A DNA stretch of 64,000 bases from Planctomycetaceae bacterium UBA2671 (GTDB lineage Bacteria > Planctomycetota > Planctomycetia > Planctomycetales > Planctomycetaceae): positions 1 to 64,000 of the forward strand of contig DEML01000094.1 in assembly GCA_002359185.1 (NCBI GenBank). The letters run 5' to 3'. This document shows positions 15,363 through 22,937 of the stretch, piece after piece. The notes beneath the pieces were generated by a model, which was not told the DNA's origin, did no database searches, and saw only the letters and a list, made by a program, of their open reading frames with translations. The translations under genes and the position numbers were made by a program. Positions within the stretch are counted from its first letter, which is position 1. Every line of letters starts with the position of its first letter.

Positions 15363-17108
15363 ATGAGAGAGCAACGTAGCGGTTCGCAAATCCTGTTCGG
15401 ATACCTTCCAAATCAGACCGTCGATCTCCAGGGGCGGGTTTGGAAGGTCAAAGAATGGTCGAACCCCGATACACGAAATGTCGATCAGGCGACCGTGCGA
15501 CAGGAGTTGCTGAGGATGATCGGTAGATGGTCGGCAACGGGAAGCGATTCTGGCTTGGAAGATGAACTTCGCAGAAATGGGGACATCGAAGTTGTAACGC
15601 TGAACTATTCAAGCGGTGTGCGAGTCGAAGCGTTCCCCAAACTCTTTATCTGCAAGAACCCACAGTGTCGGAGGGTAATCGTCTCGGAAGACGGAGCATC
15701 GGCCTGCTCGTGTGGCAGCCGTGCCTTAGGCCAGTTCCATTTCGTGGGTTATCACGAGTGTGGTCGCCTCGCCGAACCTTGGATTCCAAAGTGCCCCACT
15801 CACAAAGAAGCGAGGATCGTATTTCCGGGAACGGCCTCTGCTGCGGAGATCAAAATCGTCTGTCCGGTTTGCAATGCGGTATTGAGAACCGGCCTTGGCA
15901 TGTGGAAGTGCAAGCACTGTGATGATGACACTACCAAGTTTCGGCACACCGTCCATCGTGCCGCAGTCGTCTACACCCCACGCGGGATCGTCGTCGTAAA
16001 CCCACCGACTTCAGATCAGTTAAAGGAACTTTCGGATGCGGGCGGCGTGGCGAGGGCTCTCAAATGGGTTGTCGACGGGATGCGAACGCGGAGCTTCAAA
16101 GATGTTGGTCAGACGAAGGAAACACTTCGGAGACAGTTGTTAGCCCTCGGTTCACTAACCGCCGAAACGGTAGAAGCAATGGTCGAAGCTGCCGCAGATC
16201 GGGGTGAAGTCGAACAGGATCAGCAACCGATCAACCTCAACGGGATTCCGGCAGACCGGGTCGAACGGATCGAACAAACGGCAGTCACACTCGCAACTGC
16301 CGTTATGTATGATCGGCTTCGCATCGAAAACCTTGTAGAACGGACAACTGCTGATTCGGGACTCGGTCGACTCTATCGGGAAGATTATCCTGCAGCACTC
16401 GAACAGGCTGGGTTACATGAGATTGAGCTCATCGATCGTTTTCCCGTTCTGACCGGATACTTTGGGTTCACACGAGGTAATCCCACACCGGGGGAATCGC
16501 GACTGATTCCTTTCCGCAACAAACGCAATCACCTAAGGGTTCATTCGGAGATCACTGAAACTGAGGCCCTCTTGGTTCGCCTTGATCCGGTGAGGGTCGC
16601 TGAGTGGATTACAGAGCAACGGCACCACACTATTGACGACTGGAACGATGCCGCCTCGGCGCGACAGTCCTTGCTTCGTGCTGGCATTTTTCCGGCACCG
16701 GGAACTGACCCACTACAACAAAGATCAGTCGGTTCGGACTTGCTAACACTGACCCACACTTACTGCCATCGAATGATTCGACGGGCGGCGGTGTTTGCGG
16801 GAATCGACCGCAATGCTTTGTCCGAACTCGTGATTCCCGAGCATCTATGCTTCTTCGTTTATGCAGCGTCCAAGGGAGACTTCGTACTTGGAGGACTGCA
16901 AGCACTGTTCGAGACTGAGTTGAACCGTCTGCTTGACGATGTTGTCTACGCGGAATCCCGTTGCGCGCTCGATCCGGGTTGCACGAAGAGTGGATCGGCC
17001 TGTGCCGCTTGCGTTCATCTCGGCGAACCATCGTGCCGTTGGTTCAATCGATTCCTTGATCGTTCGACGCTTTTCGGACCAGAAGGTTACTTCGATTCGT
17101 TGACTTGA
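15363..17108 (+). CDS. DrmB-like DUF1998 protein (DISARM)
   Basis: A 581-residue protein. The N-terminal third carries many possible zinc ligands: Cys97, Cys102, Cys115, Cys117, then Cys133 and Cys144, then CPVC (167-170) and CKHC (183-186). The C-terminus is the DUF1998 domain with HTYCHRMIRRAAVFAG, FVYAASKGDFVLGGL and a final Cys cluster (CALDPGC ... CAAC ... SCRWFNRFLDR). DrmB is the DUF1998 partner of DrmA in DISARM; together they form the core. No PLD-family drmC follows here. Instead the gene runs into a convergent vsr gene, overlapping its 3' end by 22 bases. It starts 25 bases after the helicase stop, so the two are co-transcribed. Confidence 0.85.
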   Translation: MREQRSGSQILFGYLPNQTVDLQGRVWKVKEWSNPDTRNVDQATVRQELLRMIGRWSATGSDSGLEDELRRNGDIEVVTLNYSSGVRVEAFPKLFICKNPQCRRVIVSEDGASACSCGSRALGQFHFVGYHECGRLAEPWIPKCPTHKEARIVFPGTASAAEIKIVCPVCNAVLRTGLGMWKCKHCDDDTTKFRHTVHRAAVVYTPRGIVVVNPPTSDQLKELSDAGGVARALKWVVDGMRTRSFKDVGQTKETLRRQLLALGSLTAETVEAMVEAAADRGEVEQDQQPINLNGIPADRVERIEQTAVTLATAVMYDRLRIENLVERTTADSGLGRLYREDYPAALEQAGLHEIELIDRFPVLTGYFGFTRGNPTPGESRLIPFRNKRNHLRVHSEITETEALLVRLDPVRVAEWITEQRHHTIDDWNDAASARQSLLRAGIFPAPGTDPLQQRSVGSDLLTLTHTYCHRMIRRAAVFAGIDRNALSELVIPEHLCFFVYAASKGDFVLGGLQALFETELNRLLDDVVYAESRCALDPGCTKSGSACAACVHLGEPSCRWFNRFLDRSTLFGPEGYFDSLT

Positions 17109-17512
17109 TTACATGTCAAGAACGTGGCTAGACGTTCGACGAGAAGTTCAGAATCTTTCGTTTCGCACTGCCAAATGACGAGTACCTCCCAGCCATCATA
17201 TTGGAGATCGACATTCGCTTGCAGGTCTCGCTCTCTATTGCGGTCAAACTTCTCCTGCCAAAACTCGGCGTTGGACTTGGGCGTGGTCGTCAACCTACAG
17301 CCGTGTCGATGCCAAAAACATCCATGAACGAAAATCGCTTTTCGGTCCTTTGGAAATACTAAGTCAGGCGAACCGGGCAGATCGCGTCGATGAAGTCGAA
17401 ACCTACGTCCAAGTGCATGACAAATCTTTCGCACAAGGATTTCTGGCTTGGTGTGCTTCTGCGGAACTGCTGCCATAATACGGCTTCGCGTTTCGGGTGA
17501 TACGGTATCCAT
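17087..17512 (-). CDS. vsr: Very short patch repair endonuclease (Vsr)
   Basis: A 141-residue Vsr-type nickase. It shows the family pattern MAAVPQKHTKPEILVRKICH, FRLHRRDLPGSPDLVFP (the catalytic Asp lies in GSPDLV) and FVHGCFWHRHGC with its zinc-binding Cys and His residues. Vsr cuts at T-G mismatches that arise when 5-methylcytosine deaminates, so it normally accompanies a cytosine methyltransferase. Here it is convergent with the DrmB-like gene and shares 22 bases with it. It most likely serves the methyltransferase at 9785. Vsr homologues are also recruited as nucleases in other defence systems, so a direct defence role is possible. Confidence 0.92.
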   Translation of the reverse strand: MDTVSPETRSRIMAAVPQKHTKPEILVRKICHALGRRFRLHRRDLPGSPDLVFPKDRKAIFVHGCFWHRHGCRLTTTPKSNAEFWQEKFDRNRERDLQANVDLQYDGWEVLVIWQCETKDSELLVERLATFLTCNQVNESK

Positions 17513-17966
17513 AAGTATGGATTCTACGAAAAACAGCTTCTAAACTCGACCAAGCCGAAAAAGACAGACTTAAAGTGTTGGAGCGATTGCAGGCTACGTC
17601 GTCAACTCGGCCTGCAAAGTTCGTGGAACGGTGACGAGAGGTTTCCACTGTCGATTGTACTATCACGAGCATGCACATAAAATAATGCGTTGCCCTCTCA
17701 TTACACGTAACAAGATCGGGACTCAACGAATGATGCGAGCGCATTCGACCGCCGTTTTCGCGACATCGTCAACGGTAGGCAGTTCTCCGATTTTCTCCGG
17801 CATCTGAGGGACATCACGGATGCATTTTGCCAGCTTTGCTAGCGCCGTCTTCAGGCTCGACAACACTCTTACAAGAGTTTACTCTCGCTGCGGAAATCAG
17901 ATCGGAAGACCGTGAAACTTCAGAAGCCACTCGTCGAAGCGTCGCTGGGCGAGCGACTACTCGGCT
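17513..17966. other. Gap with one possible short ORF
   Basis: 454 bases without a firm gene. On the minus strand 17723-17866 encodes up to 47 codons from a GTG, ending VDDVAKTAVECARIIR. The codon pattern looks protein-like, but there is no clear ribosome-binding site and a stop lies just upstream. It may be the 3' remnant of a lost gene. Confidence 0.3.
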
Positions 17967-18206
17967 TCACTCAACCGTGAAGGGCTCACCTTTTCCTCCC
18001 AAACGTTCAAGATTTGGTAAAATCTGACGGGGGATGCACTCTTCATGGCACTCGAAGACACCATCACCGATGCCATCGACAACAATGCAGCCATCGTCAG
18101 GAATAAGATGCTCCCGCTGCACGTTGATTGTGTTGATTGTCAGGTGCGACTGGCCATGAGGGATGACTTTGTCACAGACACAGCAATATATGTAGTAGTC
18201 GCTCAT
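17967..18206 (-). CDS. Small Cys/His-rich protein
   Basis: A 79-residue protein starting MSDYYIYCCVCDKVIPHG, with CCVC near the N-terminus and CHEEC near the C-terminus. This spacing suggests a small zinc-binding fold of the ribbon or treble-clef kind. It begins on the stop of the chimeric remnant upstream (ATGA overlap). The frame is open to 18269, and the extra residues there may belong to the original reading frame of a broken HNH-type gene. Family unknown. Confidence 0.5.
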   Translation of the reverse strand: MSDYYIYCCVCDKVIPHGQSHLTINTINVQREHLIPDDGCIVVDGIGDGVFECHEECIPRQILPNLERLGGKGEPFTVE

Positions 18207-18457
18207 TACTTGCTCTCGGATCTCATTGTAAACACGAGTATCACGGTCGCTGCTAAAATAAAAACCCACACGCCATCCTCTTGCAGTCGCCAGAACGGAT
18301 ACTCAGGATGATAAGACTTCCGTGTCTGGCAGAACTCCTTGAACAGTTCAGTCAGTTTGGGAGCTAAGTTCCGAAAAGAAATCAAGCTATGGCCGCTACG
18401 GGTCAACTGCCCCAGCGCGCCATCTGGCGTGACGATGATTTCGATGGTCTTGTTCAA
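18206..18457 (-). pseudogene. Chimeric remnant: DUF2997 start joined to an HNH-nuclease-like fragment
   Basis: The first 13 residues (MNKTIEIIVTPDG) are identical to the intact DUF2997 protein encoded at 8901. The similarity then stops abruptly. What follows (LISFRNLAPKLTELFKEF, then YHPEYPFWRLQEDGVW) resembles the N-terminal region of predicted HNH restriction endonucleases (COG3440 type, from memory). After VWVF the frame turns into a hydrophobic nonsense-like tail, while a one-base shift near the T-rich run at 18250-18265 would continue differently (SSDRDTRVYNE). I read this as a recombination scar, not a working gene. Confidence 0.6.
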
Positions 18458-18639
18458 GCGGCACCTCCGACGTTCACGGTCAGTTTGATCGAGCCATCTT
18501 CCAGCGATTGCTCGGTGATTGTGTGACCTTTCTTGCGGGCTTCGAGTCTTGCCTTTTCGACGGCATACGATTGCAGGTAGCGATCCAGATGAACCTGCTT
18601 AGGTGATGCGAACAGGTTGGACATGATCTGTCCCACCAT
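18454..18639 (-). pseudogene. Truncated DUF1257 (Ycf35-like) remnant
   Basis: Residues from QVHLDRYLQSY to the end match the last third of the intact DUF1257 protein (LEARKKGHTITEQSLEDGSI and an identical GGAA end). The DNA is about 90 percent identical to 8898-9040. The N-terminal two thirds, including the MSHIVEIQTEV start, are gone and replaced by unrelated sequence. It keeps the four-base overlap with the DUF2997-like start. It is a diverged, broken second copy of the gene pair. Confidence 0.7.
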
Positions 18640-18768
18640 GGCTGTAGGCTGTCAGTTCTTTGCGTACACCTCTTTGTACCGCTCGATTTAAAATGCCTGA
18701 AGAGTTTGGTAATCTGCTAAACGATTGAACCGTACTGGTAACGGGCTCATTTCACAGGAGCTTTTCCG

Positions 18769-18984
18769 ATGCAGAAGTTGAGCGATTACGTACAGGTCGC
18801 GGAAGCGGCTGAGATGCTGGGTGTTTCCCAAAACACACTGCGGACCTGGGCCGCAGATGGAAAAATCCCGGTCCATCGCAACCCAGCTAATGGTTACCGT
18901 CTGTTTCGACGGTCAGACCTTGAAGATTTCCTAAAAAAGACTGCCGAGCCAGTCTCGCACGTGAAGATAAAAAAGACGAAATAA
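18769..18984 (+). CDS. Small MerR-like HTH (excisionase-type) protein
   Basis: A 71-residue DNA-binding protein with the HTH_17/MerR pattern: YVQVAEAAEMLGVSQNTLRTW, then GKIPVHRNPANGYRLFRRSDLEDFL. Such short proteins serve as excisionases or as transcription regulators of the operon they head. It lies 19 bases upstream of hsdM on the same strand, and both appear to form one operon. I favour a regulator of the restriction locus over an excisionase because no integrase is visible in the window. Confidence 0.75.
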   Translation: MQKLSDYVQVAEAAEMLGVSQNTLRTWAADGKIPVHRNPANGYRLFRRSDLEDFLKKTAEPVSHVKIKKTK

Positions 18985-19003
18985 AGTAAACAACAAGGGC
19001 ACC

Positions 19004-21148
19004 ATGGATTCATCACAACTGAACTGGATTGCGGGCTACATTTGGGGCATTGCCGACGATGTCCTGCGCGACTTGTACGTGCGAGGCAAATATCGCGACG
19101 TCATTCTTCCAATGACTGTGCTGCGTCGGCTCGACGCCGTGCTGGAGCCAACCAAACCTGCTGTTCTCGCGATGAAAGAGAATCTGGACAAAGCAGGTGT
19201 GACCAATCAGGATGCCGCTCTGAGACAGGCGAGTGGACAGGCATTTTATAACACTTCCAAGTTCACGCTCCGCGATCTGCGAGCCAGAGCTAGCCAACAA
19301 CAGCTCAAGGCTGACTTTGAGGACTATCTCGACGGGTTTTCTTCAAACGTGCAGGACATCCTGGAGAACTTCGAGTTCCGTAACCAGATTCCACGTCTCT
19401 CCAAGGCCGATGCTCTCGGCACGCTCATTGAGAAACTTCTCTCTCCTGAGATCAATCTCAGCCCGAATCCGATTATGAATGGTGACGATTCCGCCAAACA
19501 TGAGGGGCTCGACAATCATGCGATGGGGACGATCTTTGAAGAACTGGTCCGCAAGTTCAACGAAGAGAACAACGAGGAAGCGGGGGAGCACTGGACGCCG
19601 CGTGATGCCGTCAAACTCATGGCCAATCTCATTTTCCTCCCGATCGCCGACGAGATCGAGTCGGGAACTTACCTTCTCTACGACGGTGCTTGCGGTACCG
19701 GGGGAATGTTGACGCTCGCTGAAGATACCCTCACCGAACTGGCCGAATCACATGGCAAGCAAGTGGCCACACACTTGTATGGGCAGGAGATCAACGCCGA
19801 AACCTATGCAATCTGCAAAGCCGACCTGCTCCTCAAGGGGGAAGGCGAAGCGGCTGACAACATCATCGGTGGTCCCGAACATTCTACACTTTCCAATGAT
19901 GCGTTTCGCTCGCGCGAGTTCGATTTCATGCTCTCCAATCCTCCCTACGGCAAAAGCTGGAAGAGCGATCAGGAACGTATGGGGGGCAAGTCCGGGATTA
20001 ACGACCCTCGATTCCTCACCGTACACGCGGGCGATCCCGAGTTTTCACTGATCACTCGATCCAGCGACGGACAAATGCTCTTTCTGGCCAACATGGTCGC
20101 CAAAATGAAGCACAACACTCCGCTGGGCAGCCGTATCGCTGAGGTTCATAACGGGTCGTCACTATTCACTGGGGATGCTGGTCAGGGTGAAAGCAATATC
20201 CGCCGTTGGATCATCGAAAACGACTGGCTGGAAGCGATTGTCGCTTTGCCGCTGAACATGTTCTACAACACCGGCATTGCCACGTACATCTGGGTACTGA
20301 CAAATCGCAAGCCCGAACATCGCCAAGACAAAGTTCAACTCATTGATGCCACCAACTGGTATCAGCCTTTGCGGAAAAATATGGGTAAGAAGAACTGCGA
20401 ACTGACCGAAGCTGACATCACCCGTATCTGCGACACCTTTCTCACTTTTGAGGAAACTGAAGAGTCAAAAATCTTCTCCAACGAAGCATTCGGGTACTGG
20501 AAAGTCAACGTCGAACGCCCTTTGCGATTGTCCGTTAATCTCTCAGCAAAGAACTGCAACACGTTTCGCCAGATCTGTCAGGATTCCAAAGAGGCTGAGC
20601 TGGCAGATGTTGTCGATCGAGTTACGAAGACTCTCGGCGCAGGTCCGTATCTCAACTTCAATATTTTTATGGATGCCATCGAAGCCGATGCGAAAGAGCA
20701 CAGTATCAAGTTGACTGCCAAGCGTAAAAAACTGCTACAAAGTGAACTCGCGCAAAGAGACGAAAAAGCAGATCCAGTCGTCAAAAGGGTTCACAAGAAA
20801 GGTAAAGCGAAGGCCGATCCCATTCGCGGTCAGTTCCCGAATCCGATTGGTGATAAATCCCTGGTTCTCGAATACGAATCGGATTCTGATCTCCGGGATA
20901 CCGAACAGGTTCCGCTGCTCGAAGAGGGTGGGATCGAAGCCTTCATCCGGCGCGAAGTCACGCCACACGCTTTAGATGCCTGGTTTGACGAAAGCTCGAT
21001 CAAAATCGGCTATGAGATCAACTTTAATCGCTACTTTTATAAACCGAAAACGCTTCGTAGCCTCGAAGAAATCAGGGCCGATATTCTCGCTTTAGAACAA
21101 GAGACTGAAGGATTGCTGATGGAAATCGTCGGTGGACGTGCAAAATGA
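19004..21148 (+). CDS. hsdM: Type I restriction-modification methyltransferase subunit HsdM
   Basis: A 714-residue N6-adenine methyltransferase subunit of a type I R-M system. The SAM-binding motif is DGACGTGGML (about 226-235), the catalytic motif NPPYGKSW (about 311-318), and WTPRDAVKLMANL marks the HsdM core. N-terminal residues 1-160 are the helical HsdM_N domain. The C-terminal 200 residues form an extra, charged segment (to LRSLEEIRADILALEQETEG), which is usual in this longer HsdM branch. The gene looks complete. No complete hsdS or hsdR follows: only stubs and an internally deleted hsdR are present, so the enzyme probably cannot be targeted by this locus alone. Confidence 0.93.
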   Translation: MDSSQLNWIAGYIWGIADDVLRDLYVRGKYRDVILPMTVLRRLDAVLEPTKPAVLAMKENLDKAGVTNQDAALRQASGQAFYNTSKFTLRDLRARASQQQLKADFEDYLDGFSSNVQDILENFEFRNQIPRLSKADALGTLIEKLLSPEINLSPNPIMNGDDSAKHEGLDNHAMGTIFEELVRKFNEENNEEAGEHWTPRDAVKLMANLIFLPIADEIESGTYLLYDGACGTGGMLTLAEDTLTELAESHGKQVATHLYGQEINAETYAICKADLLLKGEGEAADNIIGGPEHSTLSNDAFRSREFDFMLSNPPYGKSWKSDQERMGGKSGINDPRFLTVHAGDPEFSLITRSSDGQMLFLANMVAKMKHNTPLGSRIAEVHNGSSLFTGDAGQGESNIRRWIIENDWLEAIVALPLNMFYNTGIATYIWVLTNRKPEHRQDKVQLIDATNWYQPLRKNMGKKNCELTEADITRICDTFLTFEETEESKIFSNEAFGYWKVNVERPLRLSVNLSAKNCNTFRQICQDSKEAELADVVDRVTKTLGAGPYLNFNIFMDAIEADAKEHSIKLTAKRKKLLQSELAQRDEKADPVVKRVHKKGKAKADPIRGQFPNPIGDKSLVLEYESDSDLRDTEQVPLLEEGGIEAFIRREVTPHALDAWFDESSIKIGYEINFNRYFYKPKTLRSLEEIRADILALEQETEGLLMEIVGGRAK

Positions 21149-21188
21149 AGTTATCCAGTAGGACTAAACAAAACGGAAACTTAGTACA

Positions 21189-22235
21189 ATGCCAATAACA
21201 GCAGAGATTATTCAGGGAGCAGTTGATCGCTATTGGCGAGAGTTCGACCGCTACGCGAAACTATCTGAGTTTGTGGGTGAGGCGTGTCGTCAACTGCTTG
21301 AACAAGATGTCATTCGAGGCTCAGTTCAATGGAGAGCTAAGAATCCAGAGCGACTCAGAGGGAAACTGGAAAAATGGATGAAGGCAGACGAGCATCAAGA
21401 AATCAACTCGGTCGACGATGTGTTTATCGTTCTCAAAGATTTAGCGGGATCACGGATCACAACTTATATCGAATCCGAACGAGTGAAGGTCGTTTCCAGC
21501 TTAGGAAAACGATTTGACGGATTAGGTGGAGCCGAAGTAACTCCCGATGTCAAAGATGTACCTGGCAGTTTCTACCGCGCGACGCATTGTATTGTCACGC
21601 TCAAGGCGGAAGACCTAATCGGACGCTACGAAAATCTCAGAGGGTTAGGTTGTGAAATCCAAGTGTGCAGCTTGCTAGCCCACGTTTATAACGAGATTGA
21701 GCACGACCTTCGATATAAGCCGCTTTCGGGGGAGTTATCGAAGCAAGAAACGGGCTTGCTTGACGGACTTGGACATTTGGTTGCGTGTGGCGACATTGTC
21801 ATCAATCAAACATTGAACGCCGTGGCAGAAAGGCAACGAGAGAACACCGATCAGTTTGAGGATGAATATGATTTCGTGACTCGAATGCGGACGTTGTTTC
21901 CATCTGCAAGTAACTTCGCTTCAAATGCTGGGCAGTTGTATGAAGTATGCACCAAACTTGATCTCGATTCACCCGAGAAGATCAAAACCGCTATACAATA
22001 CGACGAGAACTCAACCCCAGAAGTAGCGAGACAGGAGGCTATTTCGCTTGCACCACAAGTTGCTGCTGATGGTGGACAACTCGAAATCGAAGTGGAGAGC
22101 TCAGATCAGTTGTTGATCCTATTGTTAAAGGATCACGAACTGGTCACAAAACTGAAAGGACTCTTCCCATCTGGACGAGGTGTCGGTCGTGCACCTCGTT
22201 TCCTATCAATCGCCAAACGAATGGACGAGGGGTAG
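21189..22235 (+). CDS. RelA/SpoT-domain (small alarmone synthetase-like) protein
   Basis: A 348-residue protein with a RelA/SpoT nucleotide pyrophosphokinase domain at about 45-180. Visible motifs: WRAKNPERLRGKL (substrate-binding basic residues), KDLAGSRI (Asp84, Mg-binding), FYRATH (Tyr129, His133) and CEIQVCSLLAHVYNEIEHDL (Glu156). The usual EIQIRT reads EIQVCS here. Residues 200-348 form an unassigned C-terminal region. No HD hydrolase domain is present, so it can only make, not degrade, an alarmone or pyrophosphorylated target. It sits between hsdM and the remains of hsdS, where specificity genes normally lie. Related stand-alone synthetases act as toxins (toxSAS) or phage sensors (CapRel); such a role is inferred. 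Confidence 0.8.
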   Translation: MPITAEIIQGAVDRYWREFDRYAKLSEFVGEACRQLLEQDVIRGSVQWRAKNPERLRGKLEKWMKADEHQEINSVDDVFIVLKDLAGSRITTYIESERVKVVSSLGKRFDGLGGAEVTPDVKDVPGSFYRATHCIVTLKAEDLIGRYENLRGLGCEIQVCSLLAHVYNEIEHDLRYKPLSGELSKQETGLLDGLGHLVACGDIVINQTLNAVAERQRENTDQFEDEYDFVTRMRTLFPSASNFASNAGQLYEVCTKLDLDSPEKIKTAIQYDENSTPEVARQEAISLAPQVAADGGQLEIEVESSDQLLILLLKDHELVTKLKGLFPSGRGVGRAPRFLSIAKRMDEG

Positions 22236-22246
22236 TACTTTTTATA

Positions 22247-22411
22247 ATGATCAACCTAAAACCAAATCTGGAAATCAAAGACTTTGAGCAACCATCCCAG
22301 TCGCACGAGCAGTTCAAGCTCGCCGATTTCAATGGCCGCACTGAACGCTATCAAGTAATCGCCGATCACATTTGGAATCCAGATCGCTTGCTCGTGGAGG
22401 GAGACCAATGA
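22247..22411 (+). CDS. Short ORF upstream of the hsdS stub
   Basis: A 54-residue reading frame starting MINLKPNLEIKDFEQPSQSH and ending LLVEGDQ. Its stop overlaps the ATG of the hsdS stub (ATGA), the kind of coupling seen in intact type I operons. I recognise no family. It may be an intact small gene or the end of a larger lost one. Confidence 0.4.
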   Translation: MINLKPNLEIKDFEQPSQSHEQFKLADFNGRTERYQVIADHIWNPDRLLVEGDQ

Positions 22412-22461
22412 GTCGAGTGGAAACTTTTCCGGAAGCCACTAACTCGGATGGATATAGCTGA
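22408..22461 (+). pseudogene. hsdS 5' stub
   Basis: Seventeen codons starting MSRVETFPEATNSDG, then a stop. The first residues resemble the N-terminus of type I specificity subunits (MSxVETFPLPxxW type), but none of the target-recognition domains follow. The sequence switches directly into the AlbA_2-type fragment, so almost the whole hsdS gene appears deleted. Confidence 0.4.
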
Positions 22462-22675
22462 TCGAGTTCGGGCTTGCTACCTGCACGCCTGTTTGAAATA
22501 TGCAAATCGAGATTACCTGACAAATGGTTCGATTCGCGAGCGGTTTGGAATCGAGAAAGAGAATAGCGCGATGGCATCCCGTTACATACGCGAGGCCGTC
22601 GAAGATGGAATGATCCACGCCGTCGATGCTGATGCCTCAAAAAAATATATGAAGTATGTGCCCTTCTGGGCCTGA
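22448..22675 (+). pseudogene. C-terminal fragment of AlbA_2/RecG-like ATPase regulator
   Basis: 75 codons encoding VRACYLHACLKYANRDYLTN, RERFGIEKENSAMASRYIRE and a final KKYMKYVPFWA. This is the typical C-terminal winged-helix end of AlbA_2/HATPase_c_4 proteins annotated as RecG homologues or transcriptional regulators, common accessory genes in type I R-M loci. The 400 or so residues that should precede it are missing. I read it as the surviving 3' end of a deleted gene. Confidence 0.6.
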
Positions 22676-22798
22676 TTGCTTTATTTGACTGGATTCGTAC
22701 CTGAGCTCACAATGAATCGTTCGCCATATCATAACACAATATATAACAACACCTTACGGCATTTTATCTTATTTGACGGTTATTTGACTGGGAGTCCT

Positions 22799-22828
22799 GT
22801 TACACATGTTCCATGCAACGTGTGTAAC
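22799..22828. promoter_or_regulatory. Operator-like inverted repeat
   Basis: GTTACACATGTT and AACGTGTGTAAC form a 12-base inverted repeat with one mismatch and a six-base spacer. A third half-like CATGTAAC lies right after it (830-837). It stands in a 260-base AT-rich spacer between the ATPase fragment and the deleted hsdR. It may be an operator or a recombination site. The direct repeat TTATTTGACTGG occurs at about 22681 and 22780 in the same spacer. Confidence 0.45.
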
Positions 22829-22937
22829 GACATGTAACTGAAGTTTTACGAAAACTCAATGAGCGACCGTAAATGATTTCCCTGCAACTCCTTACGTCCG
22901 TAGCAGGATGTACTACGAACCCCTACAGGGTGAGATA

